This document shows, in pieces, positions 8,203-16,972 of a stretch of 55,400 nucleotides of DNA. The number at the start of each line of letters is the position of its first letter. Within the stretch, counting starts at the first letter, position 1. The stretch lies in contig JAGZCC010000007.1 of the NCBI GenBank assembly GCA_018369555.1, positions 1 through 55,400 of the forward strand. Reading direction: 5' to 3'. Position numbers and translations under genes: made by a program. The notes beneath the pieces were generated by a model. It was given only the letters and a program-made list of their open reading frames with translations, was not told the DNA's origin and made no database searches. This DNA is from Thomasclavelia spiroformis. GTDB taxonomy: Bacteria > Bacillota_I > Bacilli_A > Erysipelotrichales > Coprobacillaceae.

Positions 8203-9785
8203 ATATCAATATATTTAGAAATATTTACTTTAAAAAATACTTCAATATTTTTATCTTTATCAATTTCTATTTTATCAATCAATTGAAACATTAATTCATT
8301 AGTTGGAAATTTAAAACTCATAAAATCCTTAATCAACTGTTTATATTTTTCTATATCATTATCCAAACAATCATTTTTATACAAAAACATTGCTTTAGTC
8401 AACTCATTTTTTTTACCTGCCAAATCACTTAATTCATTTTCTATTTTCTTTGACATTAATATATACTGTTTAACTGAAATGATTTCATCAAGTCGATCTT
8501 CATATAAATGAGTTAACATACTTTCTTTTTTTAGTATTTCACGTTGAACTTTATTTAAAGAATTTTTAAGTTCTACTAACTTCTTTTGACAAATTTGCAT
8601 ACTTTCATTAAGTAAACATTCATAATTATAATCTTCTAAAAACTTTTTTCCAGCAAATTTTAAAAATTTTAACAAATCTTTTTCTAAAAGATCATAATTT
8701 AGCCGATGTGACGTACACATTCCATATTTACTATACTTAGAATAGTAATTACATTGTGTCCAGTGTTGGATATTTTTTTTAGTTTTTCTTGTCGAGATAC
8801 TAAGATTATGTCCACACTCTTTACACTTTAACAAACCTTGAAATAAAAATCTTTTTTCATGACGCGAACGATACTTATGATACTTAGATAATTCTTGTTG
8901 TGCGGCATCAAATAGTGCTTGATCAATAATTGGTTCATGCGTATTTTTTACAATGATCCATGATGAAGGAGGTAATTCAATAAGTTTTTTAGAATTATAA
9001 CTAAGCTTTTTCCACCTTGATTGAACCATATGTCCTAAATACATTTGATCACTAACAATATTTTTTACTGTTTGGGGACGCCAAATACCAAAACCATCAT
9101 TTAACTTATTTTGATGATTAGCTCGATCTTCTTTTTTATAAATAGAAGGAATTGGTATTTTGGCTTTTGTTAAACGATGCGCAATCGTACTTGTTCCCAA
9201 ACCTTGAACAACCCACTCAAACATCTGTTTAACGATTTTTGAAGTAATTGGATCAATAATTAAGTGTTTAGGATTTTGAGGATCTTTTTGATATCCATAT
9301 TTAGCAAATGAACCAATATAATCCCCTTTTTTTCTTTTGGCATCAAAACTACTTCGTATTTTTTTGGATGTATCTCTTAAATATAAATCATTTACACTAA
9401 GTCTAATTCCTAGCATGGCATCACCAACATTAGAATCATAGCCATCATTAATAGCAATAAATCTTACTTGTTTTGATAAAAAATACTCTTCAATATATCC
9501 TCCCGTTTCATATAACTCCCTACCTAATCTTGATAAATCTTTTACAACTACACAATTAATTAATCCTTTTTCAATATCATTTTTTAAAGCCTCAAAAGCC
9601 GGTCGATTAAAATTTGAACCAGTAAAACCATCATCACTGTAATGTTTAATAATTTCTAACTGATTAAATTTAGCAAATGATTCAATAATCATTTTTTGAC
9701 TTTCAATCGATGAACTATCATCTTTTTTATCATCTTCTTTTGATAACCGTTCATATGCTCCTACTAAATATTTATCATTTGTCAT
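8178..9785 (-). CDS. Large serine recombinase, probable invertase acting on spoVE
   Basis: This is a site-specific recombinase of the TnpX/TndX/phage-integrase type that cuts both strands at a central dinucleotide through a serine. Counted from ATG 9785 (MTNDKYLVGAYERLSKED), the nucleophile is Ser15. The resolvase domain continues through VVVKDLSRLGRE and GDAMLGIRLSVND. It is followed by the recombinase domain, a zinc ribbon (CKECGHNLSIS) and a C-terminal coiled coil. I prefer 9785 because AAAGGA precedes it and it overlaps the stop of a 51-codon ORF; an ATG at 9818 is also possible. The stop codon lies inside the attachment site. No other integrative-element genes accompany it. Confidence 0.93.
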   Translation of the reverse strand: MTNDKYLVGAYERLSKEDDKKDDSSSIESQKMIIESFAKFNQLEIIKHYSDDGFTGSNFNRPAFEALKNDIEKGLINCVVVKDLSRLGRELYETGGYIEEYFLSKQVRFIAINDGYDSNVGDAMLGIRLSVNDLYLRDTSKKIRSSFDAKRKKGDYIGSFAKYGYQKDPQNPKHLIIDPITSKIVKQMFEWVVQGLGTSTIAHRLTKAKIPIPSIYKKEDRANHQNKLNDGFGIWRPQTVKNIVSDQMYLGHMVQSRWKKLSYNSKKLIELPPSSWIIVKNTHEPIIDQALFDAAQQELSKYHKYRSRHEKRFLFQGLLKCKECGHNLSISTRKTKKNIQHWTQCNYYSKYSKYGMCTSHRLNYDLLEKDLLKFLKFAGKKFLEDYNYECLLNESMQICQKKLVELKNSLNKVQREILKKESMLTHLYEDRLDEIISVKQYILMSKKIENELSDLAGKKNELTKAMFLYKNDCLDNDIEKYKQLIKDFMSFKFPTNELMFQLIDKIEIDKDKNIEVFFKVNISKYIDMDCIEVTR

Positions 9786-9930
9786 TATGCAAGTGTCCTT
9801 TGCTTTTAGTAGAATCATTTTCTTGTTTTTTTAGATAGTTTAAATAATTATCTTCTAATATTTTTTTTAAATCTGTTTGTGCTGGTAGATAGTGAAATGT
9901 TATTTTATAATCTTTAGTATTTTGTTTCAT
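9775..9930 (-). CDS. 51-residue protein overlapping the recombinase; candidate directionality or control factor
   Basis: This is a small ORF with a strong RBS (GGAGGG five bases before ATG 9930). It starts MKQNTKDYKITFHYLPAQ and ends KGHLHNDK. Its stop overlaps the preferred recombinase start by eleven bases within ATGACAAATGA, implying translational coupling. I do not recognise a family. The middle (TDLKKILEDNYLNYLKKQE) looks helical and charged. Serine recombinases need a small partner (a recombination directionality factor) to run attL x attR, and such factors are often coded near the recombinase. That role is only a hypothesis here. Confidence 0.6.
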   Translation of the reverse strand: MKQNTKDYKITFHYLPAQTDLKKILEDNYLNYLKKQENDSTKSKGHLHNDK

Positions 9931-9960
9931 TATATCCCTCCAACACATCTTATGATGCTT

Positions 9961-9992
9961 ATTATTTAAAATAGAACCTATGATTAGGTTCT
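9961..9992 (-). terminator. Terminator after the GNAT gene
   Basis: AGAACCTA, loop TGAT, TAGGTTCT (9973-9992) is followed on the minus strand by ATTTTAAATAAT. It overlaps the GNAT stop codon and isolates the recombinase unit (9930-8178) from the upstream accessory genes. Confidence 0.7.
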
Positions 9993-10508
9993 ATCTTGAT
10001 TATATACTTCAGTATATAATAATGTTTTTAATTTATTAAATTCCTCTTCCGTTAATTTACTTTGCGTAGTCATAAGCAATAGTGGAATCGCTTTTTTACC
10101 TAAAGACATCGGTGGTTGCATATAAGGATATTCATTAAGATAAAAGTTATTCCGCTTATAAAAACCAATTCTTCTACTAGCCAGTTCATTATCCGGTAAC
10201 TCAACTTCTAAACATACTCTTTTATTTAAAAGAGCAACTACATCTTTTAACATCTTTGAACCAAGACCATTATTTCGATAAAGCGGATTAACAGCAAAAT
10301 GTTCAATGTGAGCAATTTGTTCAAATTCAAAGATTGCCATAAATGCTTTTATTTGCTTATTTTCATCACTTAAAACATAAATTTGATAATATGGATTATC
10401 TAATAATGCTCGTTGTTGATCATAAGTTCGATATTCATCACTAGGAAAACATTGTTTCAATAATTCATAAATTGTGTCAAATTCATTTAATTCTAATTTT
10501 CTAATCAT
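9984..10508 (-). CDS. GNAT-family N-acetyltransferase
   Basis: This is a 174-residue acetyl-CoA-dependent acetyltransferase of unknown substrate. The central beta strand IEHFAVNPLYRNNGLGSKML gives the acetyl-CoA pyrophosphate loop (YRNNGLG). The following RIGFYKRNNFYLNEYPYMQPP is the usual motif B end. Its start overlaps the last bases of the upstream AAA/PD-(D/E)XK gene (ATGATTAG), so the two are probably co-translated. It is the last gene before the recombinase unit, separated by a terminator. Confidence 0.82.
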   Translation of the reverse strand: MIRKLELNEFDTIYELLKQCFPSDEYRTYDQQRALLDNPYYQIYVLSDENKQIKAFMAIFEFEQIAHIEHFAVNPLYRNNGLGSKMLKDVVALLNKRVCLEVELPDNELASRRIGFYKRNNFYLNEYPYMQPPMSLGKKAIPLLLMTTQSKLTEEEFNKLKTLLYTEVYNQDRT

Positions 10509-12147
10509 TTTCTAATTCCTTCCATTTTATTACTACTTCTTTTTGCAAGTGGGCTAAACCAACATAAATTACTTTCCCTTTTAAATTTAAATTATAGTTT
10601 CTTTTTTCTATTTGTTTAATTGCCTTATTTGCAAGAACATCTAGGTTATCATGGTTATTTTTAGTATACTTAAATTCAAAGATATATGATGTAAAATCGC
10701 CTTTTGCTTTTAAGATAATATCACATCTTCCTTTACCGATTTCTTTATTGCTGATGATTTCATATTCATTTGATAACCAGGCACACATCCCTAGCATCAT
10801 CATATGATAACTGTTTTCATCTTTTAAATCATAATATGATGGTAAACTTTTAATAATTCTTTGATATGTTGTGGTAAATAGATTTTGATTAGTTATCTTT
10901 AAAGCATAAAATAAGTCAGCTAATAAAGTATCAGATACATCTAAATAATATGCTGTTAAATTCATAAATTCTTCTTGTACTTCCTGGTTAGGAATCTTGA
11001 TAATATATATCCTATCTCTAAGTGAGATCGTTTTAGCTATCGTCAAATATCCAGCATTGACAAAAAGCCCCCATAAACTAGATGTCGTCCTAGATTCAAA
11101 AAAACTTGTTTCTAGATGTACTAACGTTTGTAAATATCCCTTAGCAACTAATTTTTCATACCCCTGATTAAAAGCTTGATCCTTTTTTATCATTGCTTTT
11201 TTTATCATTTTATTAGAACTAGTATTAACCCAATATGGTTGTAATTCATGGGTGTCTGCATAGTTAATAATTGACCAAGGATTATATATTTCCTGGTTTC
11301 CAATATGATAGCCATCATACATTTGTTTTACATCGTCGTTTAATTTTAAATCATAATATTCTAATAATTCTTTTGCTTCTTGTTCATTAAATCCAAAATA
11401 TTTATCATATGTATGATCTTTAACAGTGCAAACTACTAAATTATTTAAGTCACTAAAAATATTTTCTTTAGCGACTCTTTGAATTCCGGTAAGCAAGGCA
11501 TATTGTAAGCTATTTGAGGTTTTTAAAGAATTATGCAGTAATGAAGCTAACCCATTTTTGATTTTAACGTAAAAGCCATTTACATGTGCTTCAATAAATG
11601 GGGTATCATATTCATCGATAAAAAGCATGACTTTTCTTTGATAATATTTTTCTAGGATTTTCATCAAAAAAGATAATGCATCTATAATGTTATTTAGCTT
11701 GCCATCACTTTTAGACATTAATCCATCAATAACTTGTTTATAATCATCTTCTTCAAATTTTGATAAATTATTAAATATATGTTCATAACGATTATATTCA
11801 TTTCTTAATTGTTCTTTGATCTGTTGTACAACATTGATTTGGTCTCCTTTTGCATTAGCAAATGATACAAAAATAGTTGGGTATTGATTCATGTTTGATG
11901 CATAAAGGCTTTTAATAATGTTAGTATCATTAAAAATTTCTTTAGAATCTTTAGTGATATCAAAAAACTCTGCCATCATTGACATATTTAATGTTTTTCC
12001 AAATCTTCTTGGTCTGGTAATTAGAGTTACAATTGACTGTCTTTGAAGAAATTCTTCAATCATCAATGTTTTATCTACTGCATAATAATTATTTTCTTTT
12101 AATCTTCGATAGTCATCTACTCCAATTGGTAAAGCTTTTTTCATCAT
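10501..12147 (-). CDS. AAA-ATPase-like protein with C-terminal PD-(D/E)XK nuclease domain
   Basis: The 548-residue product combines an N-terminal P-loop module (AAA-ATPase-like, Pfam PF09820 type) with a C-terminal DUF1703/PD-(D/E)XK nuclease-like domain (PF08011 type). The family is common and often multicopy in gut Firmicutes and Bacteroidetes, with no settled function. Visible features are the fold-typical start LPIGVDDYRRLKENNYYAVDK, the P-loop-like RPRRFGKTLNMSMM, the Walker B-like VMLFIDEYDTPF, and the nuclease core RCDIILKAKGDFTSYIFEFK (D...E-x-K). Start is one of two adjacent ATGs after GAGGTGAT. A paralogue of similar architecture lies just beyond the other end of the inverted segment (37080-38636). 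Confidence 0.85.
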   Translation of the reverse strand: MMKKALPIGVDDYRRLKENNYYAVDKTLMIEEFLQRQSIVTLITRPRRFGKTLNMSMMAEFFDITKDSKEIFNDTNIIKSLYASNMNQYPTIFVSFANAKGDQINVVQQIKEQLRNEYNRYEHIFNNLSKFEEDDYKQVIDGLMSKSDGKLNNIIDALSFLMKILEKYYQRKVMLFIDEYDTPFIEAHVNGFYVKIKNGLASLLHNSLKTSNSLQYALLTGIQRVAKENIFSDLNNLVVCTVKDHTYDKYFGFNEQEAKELLEYYDLKLNDDVKQMYDGYHIGNQEIYNPWSIINYADTHELQPYWVNTSSNKMIKKAMIKKDQAFNQGYEKLVAKGYLQTLVHLETSFFESRTTSSLWGLFVNAGYLTIAKTISLRDRIYIIKIPNQEVQEEFMNLTAYYLDVSDTLLADLFYALKITNQNLFTTTYQRIIKSLPSYYDLKDENSYHMMMLGMCAWLSNEYEIISNKEIGKGRCDIILKAKGDFTSYIFEFKYTKNNHDNLDVLANKAIKQIEKRNYNLNLKGKVIYVGLAHLQKEVVIKWKELEND

Positions 12148-12377
12148 ATCACCTCGCTTCTTTGATTCTATTATAGCATATCTATATATTTCTTTCAGTA
12201 ACTATCTTAAACCATTAATTGTCTTTTATTCACTAAAATAGCCAGAATCTATAATGACTTTTTTAAAGGTTATTATACAGTCTTTTCTTTGGTATGCATC
12301 TTTTTATTCGTTATAGTTCTTCTACAAAAATCTACTTTAAAAAAATATGTCGATTTATTCAATCATATATAAGCTAA

Positions 12378-13502
12378 TTATTTATCTAATATATCTTTTG
12401 TAAGTTTACTTAAGATTTTATCTTTATTTATATCATCATCAAAACTATAGCCATATAAAAAGATATCTAGTTGTTCTTTTGAAAGATTAAGTTTTTTAAA
12501 AGTTTTACTCATCATATCAAAATAACTATTAGTATAAATCAGATTCTTTTTCATTAATAATTCTTGAACATATGGTTTATGATGCTGATACAACGAATCT
12601 AAATGAAACATTTCATTATTATTAATAATTTCTTCTTTGATTAAAGAATTATCATCAACTTCAAGCATTAAATCAAAATTATCGCTTTTACCATAAAAAC
12701 TATTTACATCATGTATATTTAAACCAAATTTAGCATTATTATCAAATCCTTCTTTAAAAGGATACAAGATCTTTTTCATTTTTTTCTTTTTAAACCTTTG
12801 GTTACAAATTTGACATGCTGGAATAAAATTATATAAAGATAAAGCAAATAGTGAAAAAATAGATTTTGGATAAAAATGATCTAAATCAGCTGTTGTATAT
12901 TTTACACCCTTATTACTAAAATATGAAATATATTGACGGTTACAATATGGACATACGGTAATACCACTTGATGTAATGATTTTGTGTCGCAATGATGAAC
13001 TAAGATAATCATATTTGATTATTTTAATAAATTCTTGATTCAATTTATCATATTCTTGATTAATTGCATTGATTAGTTTTTTAAACTCATTATCATTTTT
13101 AAAATAATCAGGATATTTAATTAAATAATCATTTATCCAATCATTGAAATATATTTTTATATAATTTTGCCGATAAGTATATCGATTAGTTTGTGTAATA
13201 GACTTATTTAGATTTTTTAAAACATTATCTATTTTAAAATCACTATAACGAATTAATAAACCTGTTTTTAAATAGTTTGTTAAAAGTGAATCGTTATTAT
13301 TTATGTCTACAAAATCCATAAAAATAATCTTTTTTATTCTATTTTCATTAAAACCTTTACTATTTTCAAAAAAATCACTTATACAAACGTTTTTAAAATA
13401 ACAATTATTACTAGAAACATAATTATTTTTAATTTCTTTGATTATTTCATTAAAATAATCATCTTTAATTTTATCATATATTTTAATATCTAATTTAATC
13501 AT
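12378..13502 (-). CDS. HNH endonuclease, Septu PtuB-like
   Basis: The 374-residue protein has a helical N-terminal half and an HNH nuclease core in the middle. Two zinc-binding pairs, CPYC (184-187) and CQIC (230-233), flank DLDHFYPKS (206-214), the catalytic H region. In Septu anti-phage systems such an HNH protein (PtuB) works with an ATPase (PtuA) coded immediately upstream. Here the upstream gene is an SMC/OLD-like ATPase and the two overlap by eight bases, which suggests a complex. I see no reverse transcriptase or retron RNA beside it. Assignment to Septu is by architecture; another ATPase-HNH defence family is possible. Confidence 0.75.
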   Translation of the reverse strand: MIKLDIKIYDKIKDDYFNEIIKEIKNNYVSSNNCYFKNVCISDFFENSKGFNENRIKKIIFMDFVDINNNDSLLTNYLKTGLLIRYSDFKIDNVLKNLNKSITQTNRYTYRQNYIKIYFNDWINDYLIKYPDYFKNDNEFKKLINAINQEYDKLNQEFIKIIKYDYLSSSLRHKIITSSGITVCPYCNRQYISYFSNKGVKYTTADLDHFYPKSIFSLFALSLYNFIPACQICNQRFKKKKMKKILYPFKEGFDNNAKFGLNIHDVNSFYGKSDNFDLMLEVDDNSLIKEEIINNNEMFHLDSLYQHHKPYVQELLMKKNLIYTNSYFDMMSKTFKKLNLSKEQLDIFLYGYSFDDDINKDKILSKLTKDILDK

Positions 13503-15396
13503 TTAATTCACCTAATTTCATAGAAATCTCATTAATTCGTTTTATTAGATTTTCCTGTTCTAGTTCAAGAGCCATTTTTTGATTAAAATTAGATATTTTT
13601 TTATTTAGTTCGCTATGCAAAATATTTTTTAAATAATCATCATCAATAACTGATATCATATCATTAATTCTTTTAATATTTTCTTCATTTATATTATTAT
13701 CAATATTATTAATTACTTCAATCATTTCATTTATTTTCCTTTTAGCAAACATCCCTACACTATCTTCTAAAAAGAATGTATCTTTAATAATATCATAATA
13801 ATTACTAGCAAAAGATTTCTTAGCTTTACTTACAATTCGTTGATGATCAACGATATCAATACATGTAATACAATCTTTAGGTATATCAGATAACATAAAT
13901 GGTGAATGAGTAGAGATAATGAATTGATATTTCATATCATTATCTATAGATTCAACTAATTTAACTAAATTGTCAATAAAAGATGATATCCACATTGGAT
14001 GAAATGATTTATCAGGTTCATCTAATAAAATAATTGCAGATTTTTGATTTTTGTATCCATTAGTTAATGCATAATAAATACCTGAATAAGTATTTATTAG
14101 TTGGAGTTCTCCTTCACTGATATTATTGTTTAAATGAACTTTGAAAACTTTTTTAAAATCACCTAATAAACTTGGTCCATTGTTTCCCATCTCATACAGC
14201 TCTAAGAGATTAAATACGTTTTGATCAAATTGATCATTTAAATTAATTTTTATTTCACAAACTTCATTTATTTTTGAAAAAATATTAGATTTTTCTATTA
14301 AATAAGAATAATTTATATATTTATCTGTTAGTTGATTTATTTTATTACAAATTTCATCTAAAAACTCATAATATCCAAAAGATACTCCTAGACCATTGAT
14401 TGTATCTAAATATTTACATGTAATTTTACATATTAAATTTATTTTATTAATTATTGTATCAAATTGTTCTAAATTTTTTAATTCCATTAAATATTTATCA
14501 TGTTTTTCTTTATTCTTTTTTATAACATTATGATAAATATCATAAATTTCTGTTTTTAACAAATTATAACGATAACGATCTTTTATTTCTAATTTTAAAT
14601 ATTCATCATTATTAACTTTGGAATTGAATAACAAATCAAAATTTCCTTCATCCTCGTAATAAGATTCATTTTTTATTCTGATGACAATTGCTAAAGATTC
14701 ATTTTCTATTTTCTTAAAAAAATCATAATTATTAGTTGCTAAATAATATAAGTGGGTTAATTTTCCATTTTTTATATATTTACGATTAATGAGATAAGAA
14801 TAATCATCCCTATCAATAATCTTGGGATTTGTCTGAGGAAAGAGAGATGAGTTTCTTATTTCTTGGTTATAAAAAACAAAAGGACAATCATGATGTTCAT
14901 AGCTTCCAGAAAAACTTATTTCTTTTATATTATTGGTTATAAAGTCATATGTAAAATGAATTGAATACATTTGTTTAATTTCTTCATTTCCTATATAATT
15001 TTCAAGAAATAATAATTTACAATTAAATCCTTCAACATAAAATTCATTAGTGCTTCCGCATTTATATAAAGCAAACCATCCACTTCTTTCATCTTTATAA
15101 TCTAAATTAAATACATCATAACGATCATCTAACATTAAACCTAATAAATCAAATAATGTAGTTTTACCACATCCATTTTTACCTACTATTAAATTAATTG
15201 ATTTAATTTTATTACTTAAAAAATTTGTTAAAACAGAAGCATCTTTTTTAACAATTTTTAATCTTTTATTATCATAGTCATATTCTATATCATAATCATT
15301 TGTAAAACTAAAATACGTATCTTCAAAACATCGATCTATCTTTTTTATATATACATATAATAATTCAAAAGAATCATACATTATCTTATTGTTCAT
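13495..15396 (-). CDS. AAA ATPase of an ATPase-HNH defence pair, PtuA-like
   Basis: This is a 633-residue ABC/SMC-like ATPase. Walker A is GKNGCGKT (72-79); a long coiled, helical insertion follows. The signature-like ISEGELQLINTYSG, Walker B AIILLDEPDKSFHP and the H-loop ISTHSPFML come near residues 430-515. This is the AAA_21/OLD-like arrangement seen in PtuA and in restriction-associated ATPases. It is longer than typical PtuA, mainly through the insertion. It is the first gene of the pair and its 3' end overlaps the HNH gene. The likely job is sensing phage or abnormal DNA and licensing the nuclease; this is an inference from family and context. Confidence 0.75.
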   Translation of the reverse strand: MNNKIMYDSFELLYVYIKKIDRCFEDTYFSFTNDYDIEYDYDNKRLKIVKKDASVLTNFLSNKIKSINLIVGKNGCGKTTLFDLLGLMLDDRYDVFNLDYKDERSGWFALYKCGSTNEFYVEGFNCKLLFLENYIGNEEIKQMYSIHFTYDFITNNIKEISFSGSYEHHDCPFVFYNQEIRNSSLFPQTNPKIIDRDDYSYLINRKYIKNGKLTHLYYLATNNYDFFKKIENESLAIVIRIKNESYYEDEGNFDLLFNSKVNNDEYLKLEIKDRYRYNLLKTEIYDIYHNVIKKNKEKHDKYLMELKNLEQFDTIINKINLICKITCKYLDTINGLGVSFGYYEFLDEICNKINQLTDKYINYSYLIEKSNIFSKINEVCEIKINLNDQFDQNVFNLLELYEMGNNGPSLLGDFKKVFKVHLNNNISEGELQLINTYSGIYYALTNGYKNQKSAIILLDEPDKSFHPMWISSFIDNLVKLVESIDNDMKYQFIISTHSPFMLSDIPKDCITCIDIVDHQRIVSKAKKSFASNYYDIIKDTFFLEDSVGMFAKRKINEMIEVINNIDNNINEENIKRINDMISVIDDDYLKNILHSELNKKISNFNQKMALELEQENLIKRINEISMKLGELND

Positions 15397-15465
15397 TATC
15401 TATCACCTACTTTATAATACAATATATAAATTATTAGATAAAGATTTCAAATTTTTACTATATAT

Positions 15466-16596
15466 CTATACTTCTATTAGTTCTTTATGATCCATTACTA
15501 ATGGATCTTTAGAAATATTAAATGAATTACTAAGATCATTTACTAAAAATACAATTTTATTTTTATTAGTATAATCAATAATCGTCTCTTTACCTAAAAT
15601 TCTTGTTAAGTTTGCAACAATACTATTCAAAGCCGGTTGATCATAATAATAGATATAAATATTTGTATATTTTCTTGTAATTAATCTTTTAATAATATCC
15701 CCATCCGCTTCATTAACTGAATGACCAAATATAAAAATATTCATTATTTCATTATTATCTAACCATTTAGCATAATCATTACCTGTCTTATAAATAATTC
15801 TTTGATAATATTTTTGAAACTCAATAAATTCATAATTATTATCATCTTCATTTATACTATCACCAATACCAAAGACCATATTCATGGCATCTTTATCATT
15901 ATTTCTTATTTTGCCATGAATGAAGTGAGTTGGAATGTTTTTTTTATAAAGTTTATTATAGGTATCGGTATAATTGAAATTGATTATATAATCAATATTC
16001 AATGTTTCAAAAAATTTGTATGTTTTTGATTTTCTATTTAAAAACTTTGATAAATAAATTTCCAACATCCACGTTAAATCATTTAAATCAGATAACAATT
16101 TTTCTTTAAATAAACATACACTTGTTTTAAAACTATAACTTTTTGAAGCATAATTCATTACATGCTGATAAATATTTATAATTTCATTACTTTCATTTAA
16201 CGCAAAATTACTTACTCTAACACCATCATATTTTTTAGCAACATATGATAATTTAGAAATCTCATCTGCAATAACTCCTTCAATATCACACCAGTGAGGA
16301 TCATTAGATAAATTGCGCTCTTCGATACAATTTAACCAATAATTATTTTTACAAATATTTATCATTTTTTCTAACATATCATCATTAACTATCTTTTTAT
16401 TATTAATAATATTAGCAGTTGATTTCATAAATTCAGATCTTAATAATTCTTCTTTTATATCTTCTCTTATAGCTATATCTTTTTTATCATTAAGAACTCT
16501 TTTTATTGCATTACAAAAATTATAAAAATCAATATATTTAGTATATAAACCATGTGCTATATCAAAACCATTTCCAATTACTAAAACATTCTTCAT
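15466..16596 (-). CDS. AbiH-family abortive infection protein
   Basis: The 376-residue protein begins MKNVLVIGNGFDIAHGLYTKY, the hallmark N-terminus of AbiH (PF14253), a phage abortive-infection family first found in Lactococcus. Further AbiH-like segments are LNIDYIINFNYTDTYNKLY, THFIHGKI and the C-terminal IFIFGHSVNEADGDII. The mechanism of the family is not established. I set the start at ATG 16596, preceded by GGTGATTAAG; the frame opens four codons earlier. It lies about 70 bases upstream of the ATPase-HNH pair on the same strand, so the three may form one defence operon. Confidence 0.85.
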   Translation of the reverse strand: MKNVLVIGNGFDIAHGLYTKYIDFYNFCNAIKRVLNDKKDIAIREDIKEELLRSEFMKSTANIINNKKIVNDDMLEKMINICKNNYWLNCIEERNLSNDPHWCDIEGVIADEISKLSYVAKKYDGVRVSNFALNESNEIINIYQHVMNYASKSYSFKTSVCLFKEKLLSDLNDLTWMLEIYLSKFLNRKSKTYKFFETLNIDYIINFNYTDTYNKLYKKNIPTHFIHGKIRNNDKDAMNMVFGIGDSINEDDNNYEFIEFQKYYQRIIYKTGNDYAKWLDNNEIMNIFIFGHSVNEADGDIIKRLITRKYTNIYIYYYDQPALNSIVANLTRILGKETIIDYTNKNKIVFLVNDLSNSFNISKDPLVMDHKELIEV

Positions 16597-16608
16597 CTTA
16601 ATCACCAT

Positions 16609-16972
16609 ATCATCAATATTTATATAATTATTTTACTATAATTTATAACACTAAACCATCTTTAAAATTATAAATTTATAATACATTTTCTTTTGCAATT
16701 TTTTAGATAATTATAAAATAAATCTTTACAAAAAATAAAATCTGTATTAGTCTAATAATACGTTGTGTGAGGACCAGCGCGCCTCACACCTTTTTTATTA
16801 TTTAGCATATTTAAATTTAAATAAGTTAATTCAAATTAAATAATAAACAATTAAATATAATTTATCATTTTTAAATTTTATTTTTTACCAAAAAAATAAT
16901 ATATTAGCAGCTAAAAACATAACATATGAAAAAAAAGGGGAAAATATTATGAAATATATATAATTAAAAAAA
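16609..16972. other. Intergenic region between divergent AbiH and Fic genes
   Basis: About 360 very AT-rich bases without an ORF that I can support. The only structured element is a GC-rich hairpin with a T-tract (16765-16796, plus strand), which ends no visible gene. A 4-codon ORF (ATG 16949) with a good RBS precedes the Fic gene. Confidence 0.6.
16765..16796 (+). terminator. Orphan rho-independent terminator, possible end of a small RNA
   Basis: GTGTGAGG (16765-16772), a nine-base GC-rich loop, CCTCACAC (16782-16789) and then C plus six T residues form a textbook plus-strand terminator. No plus-strand gene lies upstream; the nearest gene (AbiH) runs the other way. It may end an untranslated RNA transcribed from 16610-16760, where I can make out only weak promoter-like boxes. 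Confidence 0.6.

Noticed and set aside
12378..15396. Retron with PtuA/PtuB-type effectors
   Set aside because: No reverse transcriptase gene or msr/msd-like structure near the pair.
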